DNA of 64,000 nt, taken from positions 518,566-582,565 of the forward strand of contig NZ_JACYMO010000001.1 of the NCBI RefSeq assembly GCF_014838825.1. The letters are read 5' to 3'. Numbering within the stretch: the stretch's first letter is position 1; each line of letters opens with the position of its first letter. Position numbers and translations under genes: made by a program. The DNA comes from Erwinia persicina (GTDB lineage Bacteria; Pseudomonadota; Gammaproteobacteria; Enterobacterales; Enterobacteriaceae). Positions 18,704 to 28,862 of the stretch are shown here, one piece after another. A model generated the notes under the pieces. That model saw only the letters and a program-made list of their open reading frames with translations. It was not told where the DNA came from and did not search any database.

Positions 18704-19162
18704 GTGTCTGAACATTGTCCGTGCGGTAGCGGATTGCAGTATAGCCTATGTTGCGAGCCGTATCTAAACGGGAGCACACTCCCGGCCACGCCAGAAGCCC
18801 TGATGCGCTCTCGCTACAGTGCTTATGTAAAGCAGGATACACCTTATCTGGTGGCAACCTGGCATCCCTCCTGTCACGCACAGCACTTTGCCACAAGTAT
18901 TGAAGAGAGCTATGCCAGTACCCAGTGGCGCGGATTAACCCTTCTTTCAATGGAAACCGTGCCGGAAAGTAACGTGGGTTATGTGACGTTTTTTGCGCGT
19001 TTTACGGAAAATGGCCGCGAAAGTTTCATTCATGAACGTTCGCGCTTTCTTCAGGAGGAGCAACGCTGGTACTATATTGACGGAACCTTCCCGCCAGTCG
19101 GGCGTAATGACCCGTGCCCCTGTGGCTCTGGCAAAAAATACAAGAAATGCTGTGGTCAGTAG
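18704..19162 (+). CDS. ychJ: YchJ family protein with two SEC-C zinc motifs
   Basis: A 152-residue protein that has a SEC-C-type zinc motif at each end: [13 protein letters not shown] at residues 5-17 and [15 protein letters not shown] at the C-terminus. Such motifs are also found at the SecA tail, where they contact SecB and ribosomes. The middle is an NTF2-like YchJ domain. Function is unknown. GTG start at 18704 preceded by CCGGAG; the same position next to rssA and purU occurs in E. coli. Confidence 0.93.
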   Translation: MSEHCPCGSGLQYSLCCEPYLNGSTLPATPEALMRSRYSAYVKQDTPYLVATWHPSCHAQHFATSIEESYASTQWRGLTLLSMETVPESNVGYVTFFARFTENGRESFIHERSRFLQEEQRWYYIDGTFPPVGRNDPCPCGSGKKYKKCCGQ

Positions 19163-19204
19163 TGACCTGGATTTCCCATCTGTATCGACAGGATTACCAT
19201 CGCA

Positions 19205-20053
19205 ATGCAAGCGCAAACACTGCAACGTAAAGTTTTACGCACCATCTGCCCGGATGCTAAAGGGCTGATCGCCAAAATTACTAATATTTGCTACAAACAC
19301 GAACTGAACATTGTGCAAAACAATGAGTTCGTTGATCACCGTACCGGGCGTTTCTTTATGCGTACCGAGCTGGAAGGTATTTTTAACGACGGTACGCTGC
19401 TTGCTGACCTTGACAGCGCGCTGCCTGCGGGCTCTGTTCGAGAGCTGCAGCCGGCGGGTCGTCGCCGCATTGTTATTCTGGTCACCAAAGAGGCACACTG
19501 CCTGGGCGACCTGCTGATGAAGAGCGCGTACGGCGGTCTGGACGTGGAGATTGCAGCGGTTATCGGTAACCACGATACGCTGCGCACCCTGGTCGAACGC
19601 TTTGATATACCTTTCGTTCTGGTCAGCCACGAGGGGTTAACCCGCGATGAGCATGACACGAATATGGCGGCGGAAATTGACCGCTATCAGCCTGACTACG
19701 TGGTGCTGGCTAAATATATGCGCGTACTGACGCCGGGCTTTGTCCAGCGTTATCCGAATCAGATCATCAACATTCACCACTCATTCCTGCCGGCCTTTAT
19801 CGGCGCACGCCCCTACCATCAGGCGTATGAGCGCGGCGTGAAGATCATCGGCGCGACCGCGCATTATGTGAATGATAATCTGGATGAAGGTCCGATTATT
19901 ATGCAGGACGTGATCCACGTCGATCACACCTATACCGCAGAAGATATGATGCGTGCCGGCCGTGACGTTGAGAAGAATGCCCTGAGCCGCGCGCTTTATC
20001 AGGTACTGGCACAGCGCGTCTTTGTTTACGGTAACCGCACCATCATTCTGTAA
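19205..20053 (+). CDS. purU: Formyltetrahydrofolate deformylase
   Basis: Hydrolyses 10-formyl-THF to THF and formate, balancing one-carbon pools and supplying formate to PurT. N-terminal ACT domain (about 6-85, glycine/methionine sensing) and C-terminal formyltransferase domain with the catalytic triad region Asn189, the His191/192 pair (INIHHSFLPAF) and Asp227. 282 residues against 280 in E. coli. Separated from ychJ by 42 bp and followed by a strong inverted repeat. Confidence 0.97.
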   Translation: MQAQTLQRKVLRTICPDAKGLIAKITNICYKHELNIVQNNEFVDHRTGRFFMRTELEGIFNDGTLLADLDSALPAGSVRELQPAGRRRIVILVTKEAHCLGDLLMKSAYGGLDVEIAAVIGNHDTLRTLVERFDIPFVLVSHEGLTRDEHDTNMAAEIDRYQPDYVVLAKYMRVLTPGFVQRYPNQIINIHHSFLPAFIGARPYHQAYERGVKIIGATAHYVNDNLDEGPIIMQDVIHVDHTYTAEDMMRAGRDVEKNALSRALYQVLAQRVFVYGNRTIIL

Positions 20054-20060
20054 GCCGGAT

Positions 20061-20089
20061 GATGCTGTTTTGTCTGACAAAACAGCATC
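20061..20089 (+). terminator. Perfect 14-bp inverted repeat after purU
   Basis: Arms GATGCTGTTTTGTC (20061-20074) and GACAAAACAGCATC (20076-20089) are perfect with a 1-nt centre, 8 bp past the purU stop. No T run follows, so it is a strong hairpin that may block 3' exonucleases or act in termination with help. Confidence 0.6.
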
Positions 20090-20134
20090 CCGGGCAAAAA
20101 AACGGCAAACACGCTGCTTTATACAAAACGGGGC

Positions 20135-20171
20135 TTTACAGCGTCACTTCATTTGATATGATGCGCCCCGC
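20135..20171 (+). promoter_or_regulatory. Promoter of the tRNA-Tyr operon (tyrT type)
   Basis: -35 TTTACA (20135-20140), 16-bp spacer, -10 TATGAT (20157-20162) and a GC-rich discriminator GCGCCCCGC (20163-20171). This closely matches the E. coli tyrT promoter, a classic stringently controlled promoter; the GC-rich discriminator underlies ppGpp sensitivity. Confidence 0.9.
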
Positions 20172-20198
20172 TTAACAAGCAGAGTGAGTAAGGCCAGT

Positions 20199-20283
<85 letters not shown>

Positions 20284-20346
20284 TTTTCAGACTGTTTTTA
20301 TATGAAAATGTGCCTCACGCTTTGCATTGGTTAACACGCTTCCCCT

Positions 20347-20431
<85 letters not shown>

Positions 20432-20546
20432 TCTTCATTACTCCCTGAATTCACTGACTTATCCTGCCCCCCTCATTTTCCCGATGGGAAGGATGAGAAC
20501 CTTCGACACGAAGGTTTGTGCCGAACGCAGTGAGACAACGCCAGTC

Positions 20547-20657
20547 ATGGCGGCCCGCAGGGCAAGGCGCGCAGCGACGCAGTCATCCTTCCCCCACCAC
20601 CATCTTCATTACTCCCTGAATTCACTGACTTATCCTGCCCCCTCATTTTCCCGATAG
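20547..20657 (+). CDS. Possible Tpr-like arginine-rich small protein, copy 1
   Basis: An open frame of 36 codons inside the first repeat boundary. It starts MAARRARRAATQSSFPHHH and runs across the tRNA-Tyr 3' remnant to a TAG at 20655-20657. E. coli annotates a protamine-like tpr gene in the same operon. There is no convincing ribosome-binding site and the frame is a necessary by-product of the repeat, so translation is doubtful. Confidence 0.25.
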   Translation: MAARRARRAATQSSFPHHHLHYSLNSLTYPAPSFSR

Positions 20658-20716
20658 GAAGGATGAGAAGCTTCGACACGAAGGTTTGTGCCGAACGCAG
20701 TGAGACAACGCCAGTC

Positions 20717-20836
20717 ATGGCGGCCCGCAGGGCAAGGCGCGCAGCGACGCAGTCATCCTTCCCCCACCACCATCTTCATTACTCCCTGAATTCACTGACT
20801 TATCCTGCACCCTCATTTTCCCGATGGGAAGGATGA
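20717..20836 (+). CDS. Possible Tpr-like arginine-rich small protein, copy 2
   Basis: Second copy of the repeat-borne frame, 39 codons. It is nearly identical to copy 1 for 36 residues. A TAG-to-TGG change (GATAGG to GATGGG) in the truncated third repeat moves the stop to a TGA at 20834-20836. As with copy 1, evidence for expression is absent. Confidence 0.2.
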   Translation: MAARRARRAATQSSFPHHHLHYSLNSLTYPAPSFSRWEG

Positions 20837-20963
20837 GAAGCTTCGACACGAAGGTTTGTGCCGAACGCAGTGAGACACTGCCTTCTGTCACAGCACTATT
20901 TCTCTCTCCGTCTGAAACCTGCTACCATTCCGGCCTCTTTATTCACGCAAAATGGCCTGCGCT

Positions 20964-21776
20964 ATGAAATTTCTTTCTTTTAATATCAACGGGCTGCGTG
21001 CTCGTCCGCATCAGCTTGAAGCGATTGTTGAGCAGCACCAGCCGGACGTCATCGGCCTGCAGGAAACAAAAGTACATGACGATATGTTCCCGCTTGAGGA
21101 CGTGGCTAAACTGGGCTATCACGTCTTTTATCACGGACAGAAAGGCCACTACGGCGTCGCACTGATGACCAAAGCAGAGCCTGTCGCCGTGCGCCGGGGT
21201 TTTGATGGTGATGATGAAGAGGCCCAGCGGCGGATGATTATGGCAGACATCCAGACCCCTTCAGGGATCGTCACCGTACTGAATGGTTATTTCCCCCAGG
21301 GAGAAAGCCGCGACCATCCGACAAAATTCCCGGCGAAAGAGAAATTCTATCGCGATCTGCAAAATTACCTCGAACAGCAGCAGAATGCCGGCAATCAGGT
21401 ATTGATCATGGGTGATATGAATATCAGCAGCACCGACCTGGATATTGGTATCGGTGAAGATAGCCGTAAGCGCTGGCTGCGCACCGGAAAGTGCTCTTTC
21501 CTGCCGGAAGAGCGCGAGTGGATGGACAGGCTGATGAACTGGGGTCTGGTCGATACCTGGCGCGCCCAGAACCCGGATGTCAACGACCGGTTCTCGTGGT
21601 TTGACTACCGTTCAAAAGGCTTTGATGACAATCGCGGACTGCGTATTGACCTGGTGCTGGCCAGCAGGCCGCTGGCAGAGCGCTGTGTTGCCACCGGGAT
21701 TGACTATGCGATCCGCAGCATGGAAAAACCGTCCGACCATGCGCCGATCTGGGCTGAATTCAACCTGTCATCCTGA
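20964..21776 (+). CDS. xthA: Exodeoxyribonuclease III
   Basis: Major AP endonuclease and 3' repair exonuclease in base excision repair. A 270-residue EEP-fold enzyme with all catalytic residues at E. coli positions: Glu34 (GLQETK), Asp151 and Asn153 (MGDMNIS), Asp229 (RIDLVL) and His259 (SDHAPIW). The ATG at 20964 (MKFLSFN) is preferred over an in-frame ATG at 20952. The gene follows directly on the tyr operon repeats, a junction not found in E. coli, where xthA lies near ynjH/topB, its neighbours downstream here too. Confidence 0.97.
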   Translation: MKFLSFNINGLRARPHQLEAIVEQHQPDVIGLQETKVHDDMFPLEDVAKLGYHVFYHGQKGHYGVALMTKAEPVAVRRGFDGDDEEAQRRMIMADIQTPSGIVTVLNGYFPQGESRDHPTKFPAKEKFYRDLQNYLEQQQNAGNQVLIMGDMNISSTDLDIGIGEDSRKRWLRTGKCSFLPEEREWMDRLMNWGLVDTWRAQNPDVNDRFSWFDYRSKGFDDNRGLRIDLVLASRPLAERCVATGIDYAIRSMEKPSDHAPIWAEFNLSS

Positions 21777-21783
21777 CCGGTAA

Positions 21784-21821
21784 GCGTCGGGACGGGAAAG
21801 CAGAGTCGCCCTTCCCGACGC
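21784..21821. terminator. Hairpin between converging xthA and ynjH
   Basis: 9-bp arms GCGTCGGGA (21784-21792) and TCCCGACGC (21813-21821) with a 20-nt interior that can pair further (GGG/CCC). No T run on either side. Its core resembles the oppA-oppB hairpin at 5132-5157. Confidence 0.45.
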
Positions 21822-21827
21822 ACACCG

Positions 21828-22145
21828 CTATTTTACAATACGCCAGATAAGGTTATTGGTGCCCAGCGATCTTTCGTCACGCACGCACTGCAGGAGCATC
21901 CCCTCACTTTTCAGCACGGCCCCTTCGGTATAGCTGCGGTTCTCAAAGGTGCAGCAGCGCTGACAGGCGGGTGCACTGTCGCGACTGCCCTGCGTCCAGA
22001 CTTCCGGTGGCATGTCCACCACCACGTCAGCGTTACCGCCGCCGCCGTATTGACCACTTCCGCCGTGACCGTTACTGATATAACGCTCTGCCAGCGACGG
22101 GGCGCTGACGGCACACAGCAGCAGCATAGCCAGATGCACTCTCAT
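21828..22145 (-). CDS. ynjH: DUF1496 family exported protein YnjH
   Basis: A small exported protein of 105 residues: signal peptide [19 protein letters not shown], a glycine-rich stretch, then the conserved CQRCCTFENRSYTEGAV region with three clustered cysteines and a further Cys near LLQCVRDE. Function unknown. The ATG shares a base with the topB stop (TGATG), implying translational coupling. A GTG one codon earlier is possible. The ynjH-topB link is partly as in E. coli, where ynjH is close by. Confidence 0.85.
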   Translation of the reverse strand: MRVHLAMLLLCAVSAPSLAERYISNGHGGSGQYGGGGNADVVVDMPPEVWTQGSRDSAPACQRCCTFENRSYTEGAVLKSEGMLLQCVRDERSLGTNNLIWRIVK

Positions 22146-24067
22146 CACTCATTTTCCTTCTCTTTCGCCGCCTTGCGTCGCGGCTTTTTCGCTTTGTTCG
22201 TGGCCGGAGCAGGCAGGCCCCGGAATGCGTGCGCAGCTGGCTGCTGCCGCGCCTGGTGGATCAGACTGTGCAGGGTTTCCACCAGCGGGAACATAAAGTC
22301 CTGATAGCGGCACTGCTTTTCACTGATTTTGGTCAGGGTCGACTCCCACTGCGCCGTCATATCCGGGCGCGCGGCCATCTCAGGCAGTGAATGAATTAAC
22401 GCGCGCCCCGCCGGACTGGAGTGAATATAGCGCCCCTTTTTATACAGGAAGGTGCGCTTAAACAGCAGCTCGATGATCCCGGCACGCGTCGCCTCAGTCC
22501 CTAAACCATCGGTCGCACGCAGCACTTTCTTTAGATCTTTATCCTGAACAAAGCGTGCGATACCGGTCATGGCTGACAGCAGCGTAGCGTCAGTGAAGGG
22601 ACGCGGTGGCTGCGTTTGCTTCTCCATCACTTCCCCGCGTTCGCACAGCAGCTCATCGTCTTTCTTCACTACCGGCAGCGGCGTGCCGTCATTCTCTTCA
22701 TCGCGCTCTTTGCTGCCCAGCAGCGCACGCCACCCGGCTTCAGCAAGAAAACGTGCCTTTGCGACAAACTTACCGCCGGCAATATCCAGCTCAATCACGC
22801 ATTTGCGGTACACCGCGTCCGGACAGAACTGCATCAGATACTGCGTGGCAATCAGCCGGTAAATTTGCCGTTCATTATCGGACAGATTCACCCGACTGCT
22901 GCGGGCAGTGGGCACAATCGCATGGTGGGCGTCGACCTTTTTATCGTCCCAGCAGCGGTTCTTCTGGTCGCTGTTGAAATCTGCCGGCGGGGTCAGATCC
23001 GGCTGGTGGATGTTGATGGCATTCAGTACCGCCTGACGTCCGGCAAAGTGCTCATCCGGCAGATAGCGGCTGTCAGAACGCGGATAGGTGATCAGCTTAT
23101 GGGTTTCATAAAGACGCTGGCAGGTGTCCAGCACCGTCTGCGCACTCAGGCCGAAACGCTTCCCCGCCTCAATCTGTAATGCCGACAGGGAGAAAGGCAG
23201 CGGCGCCGTGTCATTTTCCCGTTTGTCGTTGTAGCTGGTGACCCGCGCAGGCTGACCGCCGATACGCGCCACCACGTGGTCGGCCAGGGTGCGATGAAGC
23301 AGACGCCCTTCTTCATCCTGATAAGGCTCACAGGCGTCACTGGGCTGCCATAGCGCCACAAAACGCTCGTCCTTCGGGGTGACGATATGTGCTTTAACTT
23401 CAAAAAAATCTTTGGCGACGAAATTTTCGATCTCTTCATCACGACGCACGACCAGCCCGAGTACCGGCGTCTGCACGCGGCCGACCGACAACACACCATC
23501 GTAGCCTGCATTACGACCCAGCAGCGTATAGGCGCGGGTCATATTAATACCGTACAGCCAGTCGGCGCGGGATCTAGCCAGGGCAGAGACACAGAGCGGA
23601 ATAAATTCACGGTTTTCACGCAGGCGATCGATCGCCCGCTCGACGGCCTGCGGGTTAAGATCGTTGATCAGACAGCGCTGCACCTGCGCCCGCTTTTCGG
23701 CGGGCAGTGTCAGGTAGTCCAGCACTTCATCGACCAGCAGCTGGCCTTCGCGATCCGGGTCACCGGCGTGTACCACGATGCTCGCCTGCGCCAGCAGCCC
23801 TTTGATGACGTTTAGCTGTTTCGCCACGGAGGGGCGCGGCTGTAACTGCCATTTTTCCGGCACAATCGGCAGGTCGGCCAGCGACCAGCGGGCAAAGCGG
23901 CTGTTATAACTGTCGGGCTGTGCCTGTTCCAGCAGGTGCCCCACACACCAGGTCACCACCTGGTCCGTGCCACAGGCAATATAACCATCGCCACGACGGT
24001 GGGGTTTTGGCAGGACATCCGCAATAGCACGGGCAAGACTGGGTTTCTCGGCAATAAACAAACGCAT
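22145..24067 (-). CDS. topB: DNA topoisomerase III
   Basis: Type IA topoisomerase that decatenates replication intermediates, working with RecQ. TOPRIM domain with DPDRE at 103-107, active-site Tyr328 in LITYPRSD (same number as in E. coli), and a basic C-terminal tail ([17 protein letters not shown]). 640 residues against 653 in E. coli. It starts 17 bp after selD, in an operon ydjA-selD-topB-ynjH. Confidence 0.97.
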   Translation of the reverse strand: MRLFIAEKPSLARAIADVLPKPHRRGDGYIACGTDQVVTWCVGHLLEQAQPDSYNSRFARWSLADLPIVPEKWQLQPRPSVAKQLNVIKGLLAQASIVVHAGDPDREGQLLVDEVLDYLTLPAEKRAQVQRCLINDLNPQAVERAIDRLRENREFIPLCVSALARSRADWLYGINMTRAYTLLGRNAGYDGVLSVGRVQTPVLGLVVRRDEEIENFVAKDFFEVKAHIVTPKDERFVALWQPSDACEPYQDEEGRLLHRTLADHVVARIGGQPARVTSYNDKRENDTAPLPFSLSALQIEAGKRFGLSAQTVLDTCQRLYETHKLITYPRSDSRYLPDEHFAGRQAVLNAINIHQPDLTPPADFNSDQKNRCWDDKKVDAHHAIVPTARSSRVNLSDNERQIYRLIATQYLMQFCPDAVYRKCVIELDIAGGKFVAKARFLAEAGWRALLGSKERDEENDGTPLPVVKKDDELLCERGEVMEKQTQPPRPFTDATLLSAMTGIARFVQDKDLKKVLRATDGLGTEATRAGIIELLFKRTFLYKKGRYIHSSPAGRALIHSLPEMAARPDMTAQWESTLTKISEKQCRYQDFMFPLVETLHSLIHQARQQPAAHAFRGLPAPATNKAKKPRRKAAKEKENE

Positions 24068-24084
24068 CCGGGGGTAAATCCTGC

Positions 24085-25131
24085 TCAGGGTTTGACTTCA
24101 ATAATGGCCCTTCCGGCCTGCGCCGTCAGGAGTTCGCCAATGGGTGTAAGCGAAATAGCGTACGCGGTGGCGATCGCCTCCACCTCTGCCTCTGAACCGG
24201 GCAGCACTGCCAGCAGCAGGCCGCCGGAGGTTTGCGGATCACACAGCAGCTGGCGCTGTGCGTCGCTCATCGTTCCCACCAGATGGCCATAGCTGGCAAA
24301 GTTGCGTTCTGTCCCACCCGGGACGCAGCCCAGGGCAATGTACTCGTCTACTCCCGACAGGCGCGGGATGGCGCTGAACCAGAGATTAGCGTGCAGACCC
24401 GCACCCTGGCACATCTCGCTCAGATGCCCCAGCAGCCCGAAGCCGGTCACGTCGGTCATCGCGCTGACCCCCGCTGCCGGGGCAAACGCCGCGCCCACCT
24501 GATTAAGCTGGCACATGGTCTCCGTGGCCAGCCCGGCATGTTCAGGCCGCAGTAACGCTTTTTTCTCGGCGGTGGTCAGCACGCCGATGCCGAGCGGCTT
24601 GGTGAGATACAGACGGCATCCTGGCTGGGCCTCACTGTTACGCTTGACCTGGTCAGTGGCCACGATCCCCGTCACGGCCAGCCCGAAAATCGGCTCCGGT
24701 GCGTCGATGGAGTGCCCGCCCGCCAGGCTGATACCCGCCTGCTCACAAACGCTGCGTCCACCCTCAATCACCCTGCGGGCAATCTCCGGGGCCAGGACGT
24801 TGACCGGCCAGCCGAGAATGGCAATGGCCATAATCGGTTTGCCGCCCATCGCCCAGATATCACTGATAGCGTTGGTGGCGGCAATCCGGCCGAAATCGAA
24901 GGGATCGTCGACGATCGGCATAAAAAAATCGGTGGTGCTGACCACCGCCGTTCCGTTACCGAGGTCATAAACGGCGGCATCGTCACGGGTCTCATTCCCC
25001 ACCAGCAGGCGAGGATCGTGACGCAGGGGGTGATCGCTGTGCAGAATAGTGTCCAGCACCCGGGGGGATATTTTACAACCGCAGCCGGCTCCGTGGCTGT
25101 ACTGCGTCAGACGAAGAGGTTTTTCGTTCAT
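24085..25131 (-). CDS. selD: Selenide, water dikinase (selenophosphate synthase)
   Basis: Makes selenophosphate, the selenium donor for selenocysteine tRNA and selenouridine in tRNA. The N-terminal catalytic Cys17 and Lys20 ([11 protein letters not shown]) are present, so this is the cysteine form. PurM-like ATP-binding fold, 348 residues. It lies 11 bp after ydjA and 17 bp before topB, the same operon as in E. coli. Confidence 0.97.
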   Translation of the reverse strand: MNEKPLRLTQYSHGAGCGCKISPRVLDTILHSDHPLRHDPRLLVGNETRDDAAVYDLGNGTAVVSTTDFFMPIVDDPFDFGRIAATNAISDIWAMGGKPIMAIAILGWPVNVLAPEIARRVIEGGRSVCEQAGISLAGGHSIDAPEPIFGLAVTGIVATDQVKRNSEAQPGCRLYLTKPLGIGVLTTAEKKALLRPEHAGLATETMCQLNQVGAAFAPAAGVSAMTDVTGFGLLGHLSEMCQGAGLHANLWFSAIPRLSGVDEYIALGCVPGGTERNFASYGHLVGTMSDAQRQLLCDPQTSGGLLLAVLPGSEAEVEAIATAYAISLTPIGELLTAQAGRAIIEVKP

Positions 25132-25142
25132 CTTTCCATTAC

Positions 25143-25694
25143 TCAGAAATAGCTGACAAATGGCGCAGTGTCGGTCGGCAAAACATTTGTCGAAGATTTA
25201 AGCTGCGGTGTACCAAGATAAAGAAAGCCCACGATGGCATCCTGCGGGCGGCAGTGAAAGGCCTGACGCACGGCGTCATTTTCTGTCCAGGCCCCCGTTC
25301 GCCAGATACCGTTAAACCCCTGGGCGGCTGCCGCCATCTGCATCGCCATGACAGCACAACCGGCAGAAACAACCTGCTCCCAGCGCGGCACCTTGTGATG
25401 CTCTTCGCAGTGCGCCACCACGGTAATGATCATCGGTGCGCGAAACGGTGCCTGTCGGGCTTTCTCAATGGCTTTATCGTCCAGTTGGCCGTCACGGGAC
25501 ACTTTTTCCAGCAGCGCACTAAAGCGATCGCGCCCTTCCTCTTCGATAACAATAAAGCGCCACGGCTGCAGCGTGCCGTGGTCGGGAGCACGCAGTCCTG
25601 CACGCAGAATGTTTTCCAGTACCTCACCTGCCGGGGCTGGCGCGGCCAGACGGGATGCAGAACGACGGTTGACCAGCAATTCCAGAGCGTCCAT
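25143..25694 (-). CDS. ydjA: Nitroreductase family protein YdjA
   Basis: A small FMN-dependent nitroreductase-fold protein of 183 residues. FMN contacts are suggested by the N-terminal NRRSAS segment and the C-terminal GFLYLGTPQ segment, with [10 protein letters not shown] in between. The minimal members of this family have an open active site and unknown substrates. First gene of ydjA-selD-topB-ynjH, divergent from sppA. Confidence 0.93.
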   Translation of the reverse strand: MDALELLVNRRSASRLAAPAPAGEVLENILRAGLRAPDHGTLQPWRFIVIEEEGRDRFSALLEKVSRDGQLDDKAIEKARQAPFRAPMIITVVAHCEEHHKVPRWEQVVSAGCAVMAMQMAAAAQGFNGIWRTGAWTENDAVRQAFHCRPQDAIVGFLYLGTPQLKSSTNVLPTDTAPFVSYF

Positions 25695-25887
25695 TACTTC
25701 CTCCTGATAATGATCGGTATCCCGCAGAAACTAGCACAGGATGATGTTTTGTTACAGCATTGCACTTTTTCCTGCTGACAATTACGCCACTGCTAATTAG
25801 GATGTGGTGTATTACTGCCCGGTTTAGCGGTTACGTTGTCAGCGACACGCACCGCGCCGGGCATTTCATTGCGATTATGGAGAGTTT

Positions 25888-27744
25888 ATGCGCGTCTTGT
25901 GGCGAATTATCGCTAATATTTTCAAGTGGACATGGCGGGTGCTGAATTTTGTACGCGAATTTATTCTTAACCTTTTCCTCGTTCTGCTGATCCTCGTCGG
26001 GGCCGGGATCTGGTTGCAGTTTAACAGTGCGAACACCCCGGCCGACGTGCAGAAAGGGGCACTGACGGTTGATCTCAGCGGTGTGGTGGTGGACAAACCC
26101 TCCGTCAGCAACACCATGAGTAAACTGGGCCGTCAGCTTCTGGGGTCCAGCAGCGACCGCCTGAAAGAAAATTCGCTGTTTGACGTGGTGGATGCCATTC
26201 GTCAGGCAAAGGGCGATGCAAAAATCACCGGCATGGTGCTGGATTTGCGTAATTTCGCCGGGGCCGATCAGCCTTCGTTACAGTATATCGGTAAGGCGTT
26301 GCGCGAGTTCCGCGACAGCGGTAAACCCATTTACGCCACCGGTGACAGCTACACTCAGGCGCAATATTATCTGGCCAGCTTTGCCAGTAAGATTTACCTC
26401 TCGCCTCAGGGAACGGTAGATCTGCACGGTTTCGCCACCAACGGCCTTTACTATAAAACCCTGCTGGACAAACTGAAGGTCAGCTCACACGTGTTCCGCG
26501 TTGGCACCTATAAATCGGCGGTAGAGCCGTTCCTGCGTGACGATATGTCACCAGCGGCGCGCGATGCCGACAGCCGCTGGGTCGGCGAGCTGTGGCAGAA
26601 CTATGTGAATACACTGGCGGCAAACCGTCAGATCACCGCTGATCAGGTGTTCCCGGGGGCCCAGGGCGTCCTTGATGCTCTGAATAAAGTTGGCGGCGAC
26701 ACGGCGCAGTATGCGAAGGACAGCAAGCTGGTGGACGAACTGGCTTCACCATCGGTGGTCGATCAGCAACTGGTGAAAACCTTCGGCTGGGACAAGCAGG
26801 CGAAGGATTATAACGGCACCAGCATTTATGATTATCCGCTGAAAAATGCGCCGACGACTGACGGTAATGTGGCAGTGATCACCGCTAACGGTGCCATTAT
26901 GGACGGTGAAGAAACGCCAGGGAGCGTCGGCAGCGATACCACCGCGCTTGAGATCCGCGATGCCCGTCTGGATCCGAAAATCAAAGCGATTGTATTCCGC
27001 GTCAACAGCCCGGGCGGTAGCGTGACCGCCTCTGAGATGATTCGTGAAGAGTTGGCCGCAGCAAAAGCCGCCGGTAAGCCGGTGGTCGTGTCTATGGGCG
27101 GCATGGCAGCTTCAGGCGGCTACTGGGTGTCGACGCCGGCGAACTACATTATCGCCAGCCCGAATACCCTGACCGGCTCTATCGGGATCTTCGGCGTGAT
27201 CAACACCGTGGAAAACTCACTGGATGCGATTGGCGTACACACCGACGGTGTGGCCACCTCACCGCTGGCTGACGTTGCCAGTACCAAGGCGCTGCCGCCG
27301 GAAGTCCAGCAGATGATGCAGTTAACCATTGAAAACGGGTATAAAAACTTTATTGGCCTGGTGGCGAAGTCGCGTAATAAAACCCCGGAACAGATTGACC
27401 AGATCGCGCAGGGTCACGTCTGGACCGGCAGTGATGCCAAAGCCAACGGCCTGGTGGATGCGCTGGGTGATTTCGACGATGCCGTGGCGAAAGCCAAAGA
27501 GCTGGCGAAGCTGAATGACGTGCAGCTGGACTGGTATCAGACCGAGCCCGGCCTGTTGGAAGTGCTGTTCAGTCAGGTCGATGCTTCGGCACATGCGGTC
27601 CTGCCTGACGCACTGAAGGCCTACCTTCCTGCGCCGATGCTGGACGTGATGAACGCCATGAAAGCGCAGCCAGGACTGATGGGACAGCTGAATGACCCGC
27701 AGAACCGCTATGCCTTCTGCCTGACATGCGGTAACGTCAAGTAG
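25888..27744 (+). CDS. sppA: Signal peptide peptidase SppA, 67K type
   Basis: Inner-membrane-anchored protease degrading cleaved signal peptides. An N-terminal transmembrane segment (about residues 26-46) precedes two S49 domains. The catalytic dyad Lys209 (GTYKSA, N-domain) and Ser409 (GGMAASGGYW, C-domain) lies at E. coli numbers. 618 residues. Preceded by GGAGAG. A weak terminator-like hairpin follows. Confidence 0.97.
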   Translation: MRVLWRIIANIFKWTWRVLNFVREFILNLFLVLLILVGAGIWLQFNSANTPADVQKGALTVDLSGVVVDKPSVSNTMSKLGRQLLGSSSDRLKENSLFDVVDAIRQAKGDAKITGMVLDLRNFAGADQPSLQYIGKALREFRDSGKPIYATGDSYTQAQYYLASFASKIYLSPQGTVDLHGFATNGLYYKTLLDKLKVSSHVFRVGTYKSAVEPFLRDDMSPAARDADSRWVGELWQNYVNTLAANRQITADQVFPGAQGVLDALNKVGGDTAQYAKDSKLVDELASPSVVDQQLVKTFGWDKQAKDYNGTSIYDYPLKNAPTTDGNVAVITANGAIMDGEETPGSVGSDTTALEIRDARLDPKIKAIVFRVNSPGGSVTASEMIREELAAAKAAGKPVVVSMGGMAASGGYWVSTPANYIIASPNTLTGSIGIFGVINTVENSLDAIGVHTDGVATSPLADVASTKALPPEVQQMMQLTIENGYKNFIGLVAKSRNKTPEQIDQIAQGHVWTGSDAKANGLVDALGDFDDAVAKAKELAKLNDVQLDWYQTEPGLLEVLFSQVDASAHAVLPDALKAYLPAPMLDVMNAMKAQPGLMGQLNDPQNRYAFCLTCGNVK

Positions 27745-27764
27745 ATGTGACCCGGTTCACTAAT

Positions 27765-27795
27765 CAGCCCGACGCCATCTGGTCGGGCTGCTTTT
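27765..27795 (+). terminator. Terminator-like hairpin after sppA
   Basis: Stem CAGCCCGAC (27765-27773) / GTCGGGCTG (27782-27790) followed by CTTTTC. Moderate T tract. Confidence 0.6.
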
Positions 27796-27846
27796 CCCCC
27801 GCTTTCCCCTTATACTGCGCCTTTTTGGCAAGTCCCGAGTTTACTA

Positions 27847-28860
27847 ATGCAAAAGAAATCCATTTATGTCGCCTATACGGGCGGAACGATCGGTATGCAG
27901 CGCTCCGAGCACGGTTTTATCCCGGTGTCCGGGCACCTGCAACGCCAGCTGGCAAATATGCCTGAGTTTCACCGGCCGGAAATGCCTGATTTCACTATCC
28001 ATGAATACCAGCCGCTGATTGACTCCTCGGATATGACGCCGCAGGACTGGCAATCGATTGCTGATGACATTCGCCTGAATTACGACCATTACGACGGCTT
28101 TGTCATTTTACACGGCACCGATACCATGGCCTTCACCGCCTCGGCGCTGTCTTTTATGCTGGAAAACCTGGCCAAGCCGGTCATCGTGACCGGATCCCAG
28201 ATCCCCCTTGAGCAGTTGCGCTCCGACGGTCAGCAAAATCTGCTTAACTCACTGTTCGTTGCGGCTAACTATCCGATCAATGAAGTGACGCTGTTCTTCA
28301 ATAACACCCTTTACCGTGGCAACCGCACTACCAAGGCGCATGCTGACGGTTTTAATGCTTTTGCTTCCCCTAACCTGCCACCGCTGCTGGAAGCCGGTAT
28401 CCACATTCGTCGTCTGAATACGCCGCCCGCACCGGCAGGCCAGGGGGCACTGATTGTCCACCCCATCACGCCGCAGCCCATTGGCGTGGTGACCATTTAT
28501 CCGGGGATCTCTGCTGAAGTGGTGCGTAACTTCCTGCAACAGCCGGTTAAGGCCCTGATCCTGCGCTCCTACGGCGTCGGCAATGCCCCGCAGAATAAAG
28601 CGTTTCTGCAGGAGCTGAAAGCCGCGTCGGAGCGCGGCATTGTCGTGATCAATCTGACCCAGTGTATGTCGGGTAAGGTCAACATGGGCGGCTACGCCAC
28701 CGGTAACGCACTGGCACATGCCGGGGTGGTGAGCGGGGCTGACCTGACCGTGGAGGCGACGCTGACCAAACTGCACTTCCTCCTCAGTCAGGATCTGTCC
28801 ACGGACGACATTCGCCAGCTGATGACGCAGAACCTGCGCGGCGAACTGACCCAGGACTGA
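27847..28860 (+). CDS. ansA: Cytoplasmic L-asparaginase I
   Basis: Hydrolyses asparagine to aspartate and ammonia; the type I enzyme is cytosolic with low affinity. Thr14 (YTGGTIG) and Thr91-Asp92 (LHGTDTMAF) are the catalytic residues, matching E. coli AnsA numbers. 337 residues, no signal peptide. The stop is 2 bp from the pncA start, so the two are an operon as in E. coli. Confidence 0.97.
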   Translation: MQKKSIYVAYTGGTIGMQRSEHGFIPVSGHLQRQLANMPEFHRPEMPDFTIHEYQPLIDSSDMTPQDWQSIADDIRLNYDHYDGFVILHGTDTMAFTASALSFMLENLAKPVIVTGSQIPLEQLRSDGQQNLLNSLFVAANYPINEVTLFFNNTLYRGNRTTKAHADGFNAFASPNLPPLLEAGIHIRRLNTPPAPAGQGALIVHPITPQPIGVVTIYPGISAEVVRNFLQQPVKALILRSYGVGNAPQNKAFLQELKAASERGIVVINLTQCMSGKVNMGGYATGNALAHAGVVSGADLTVEATLTKLHFLLSQDLSTDDIRQLMTQNLRGELTQD

Positions 28861-28862
28861 TC

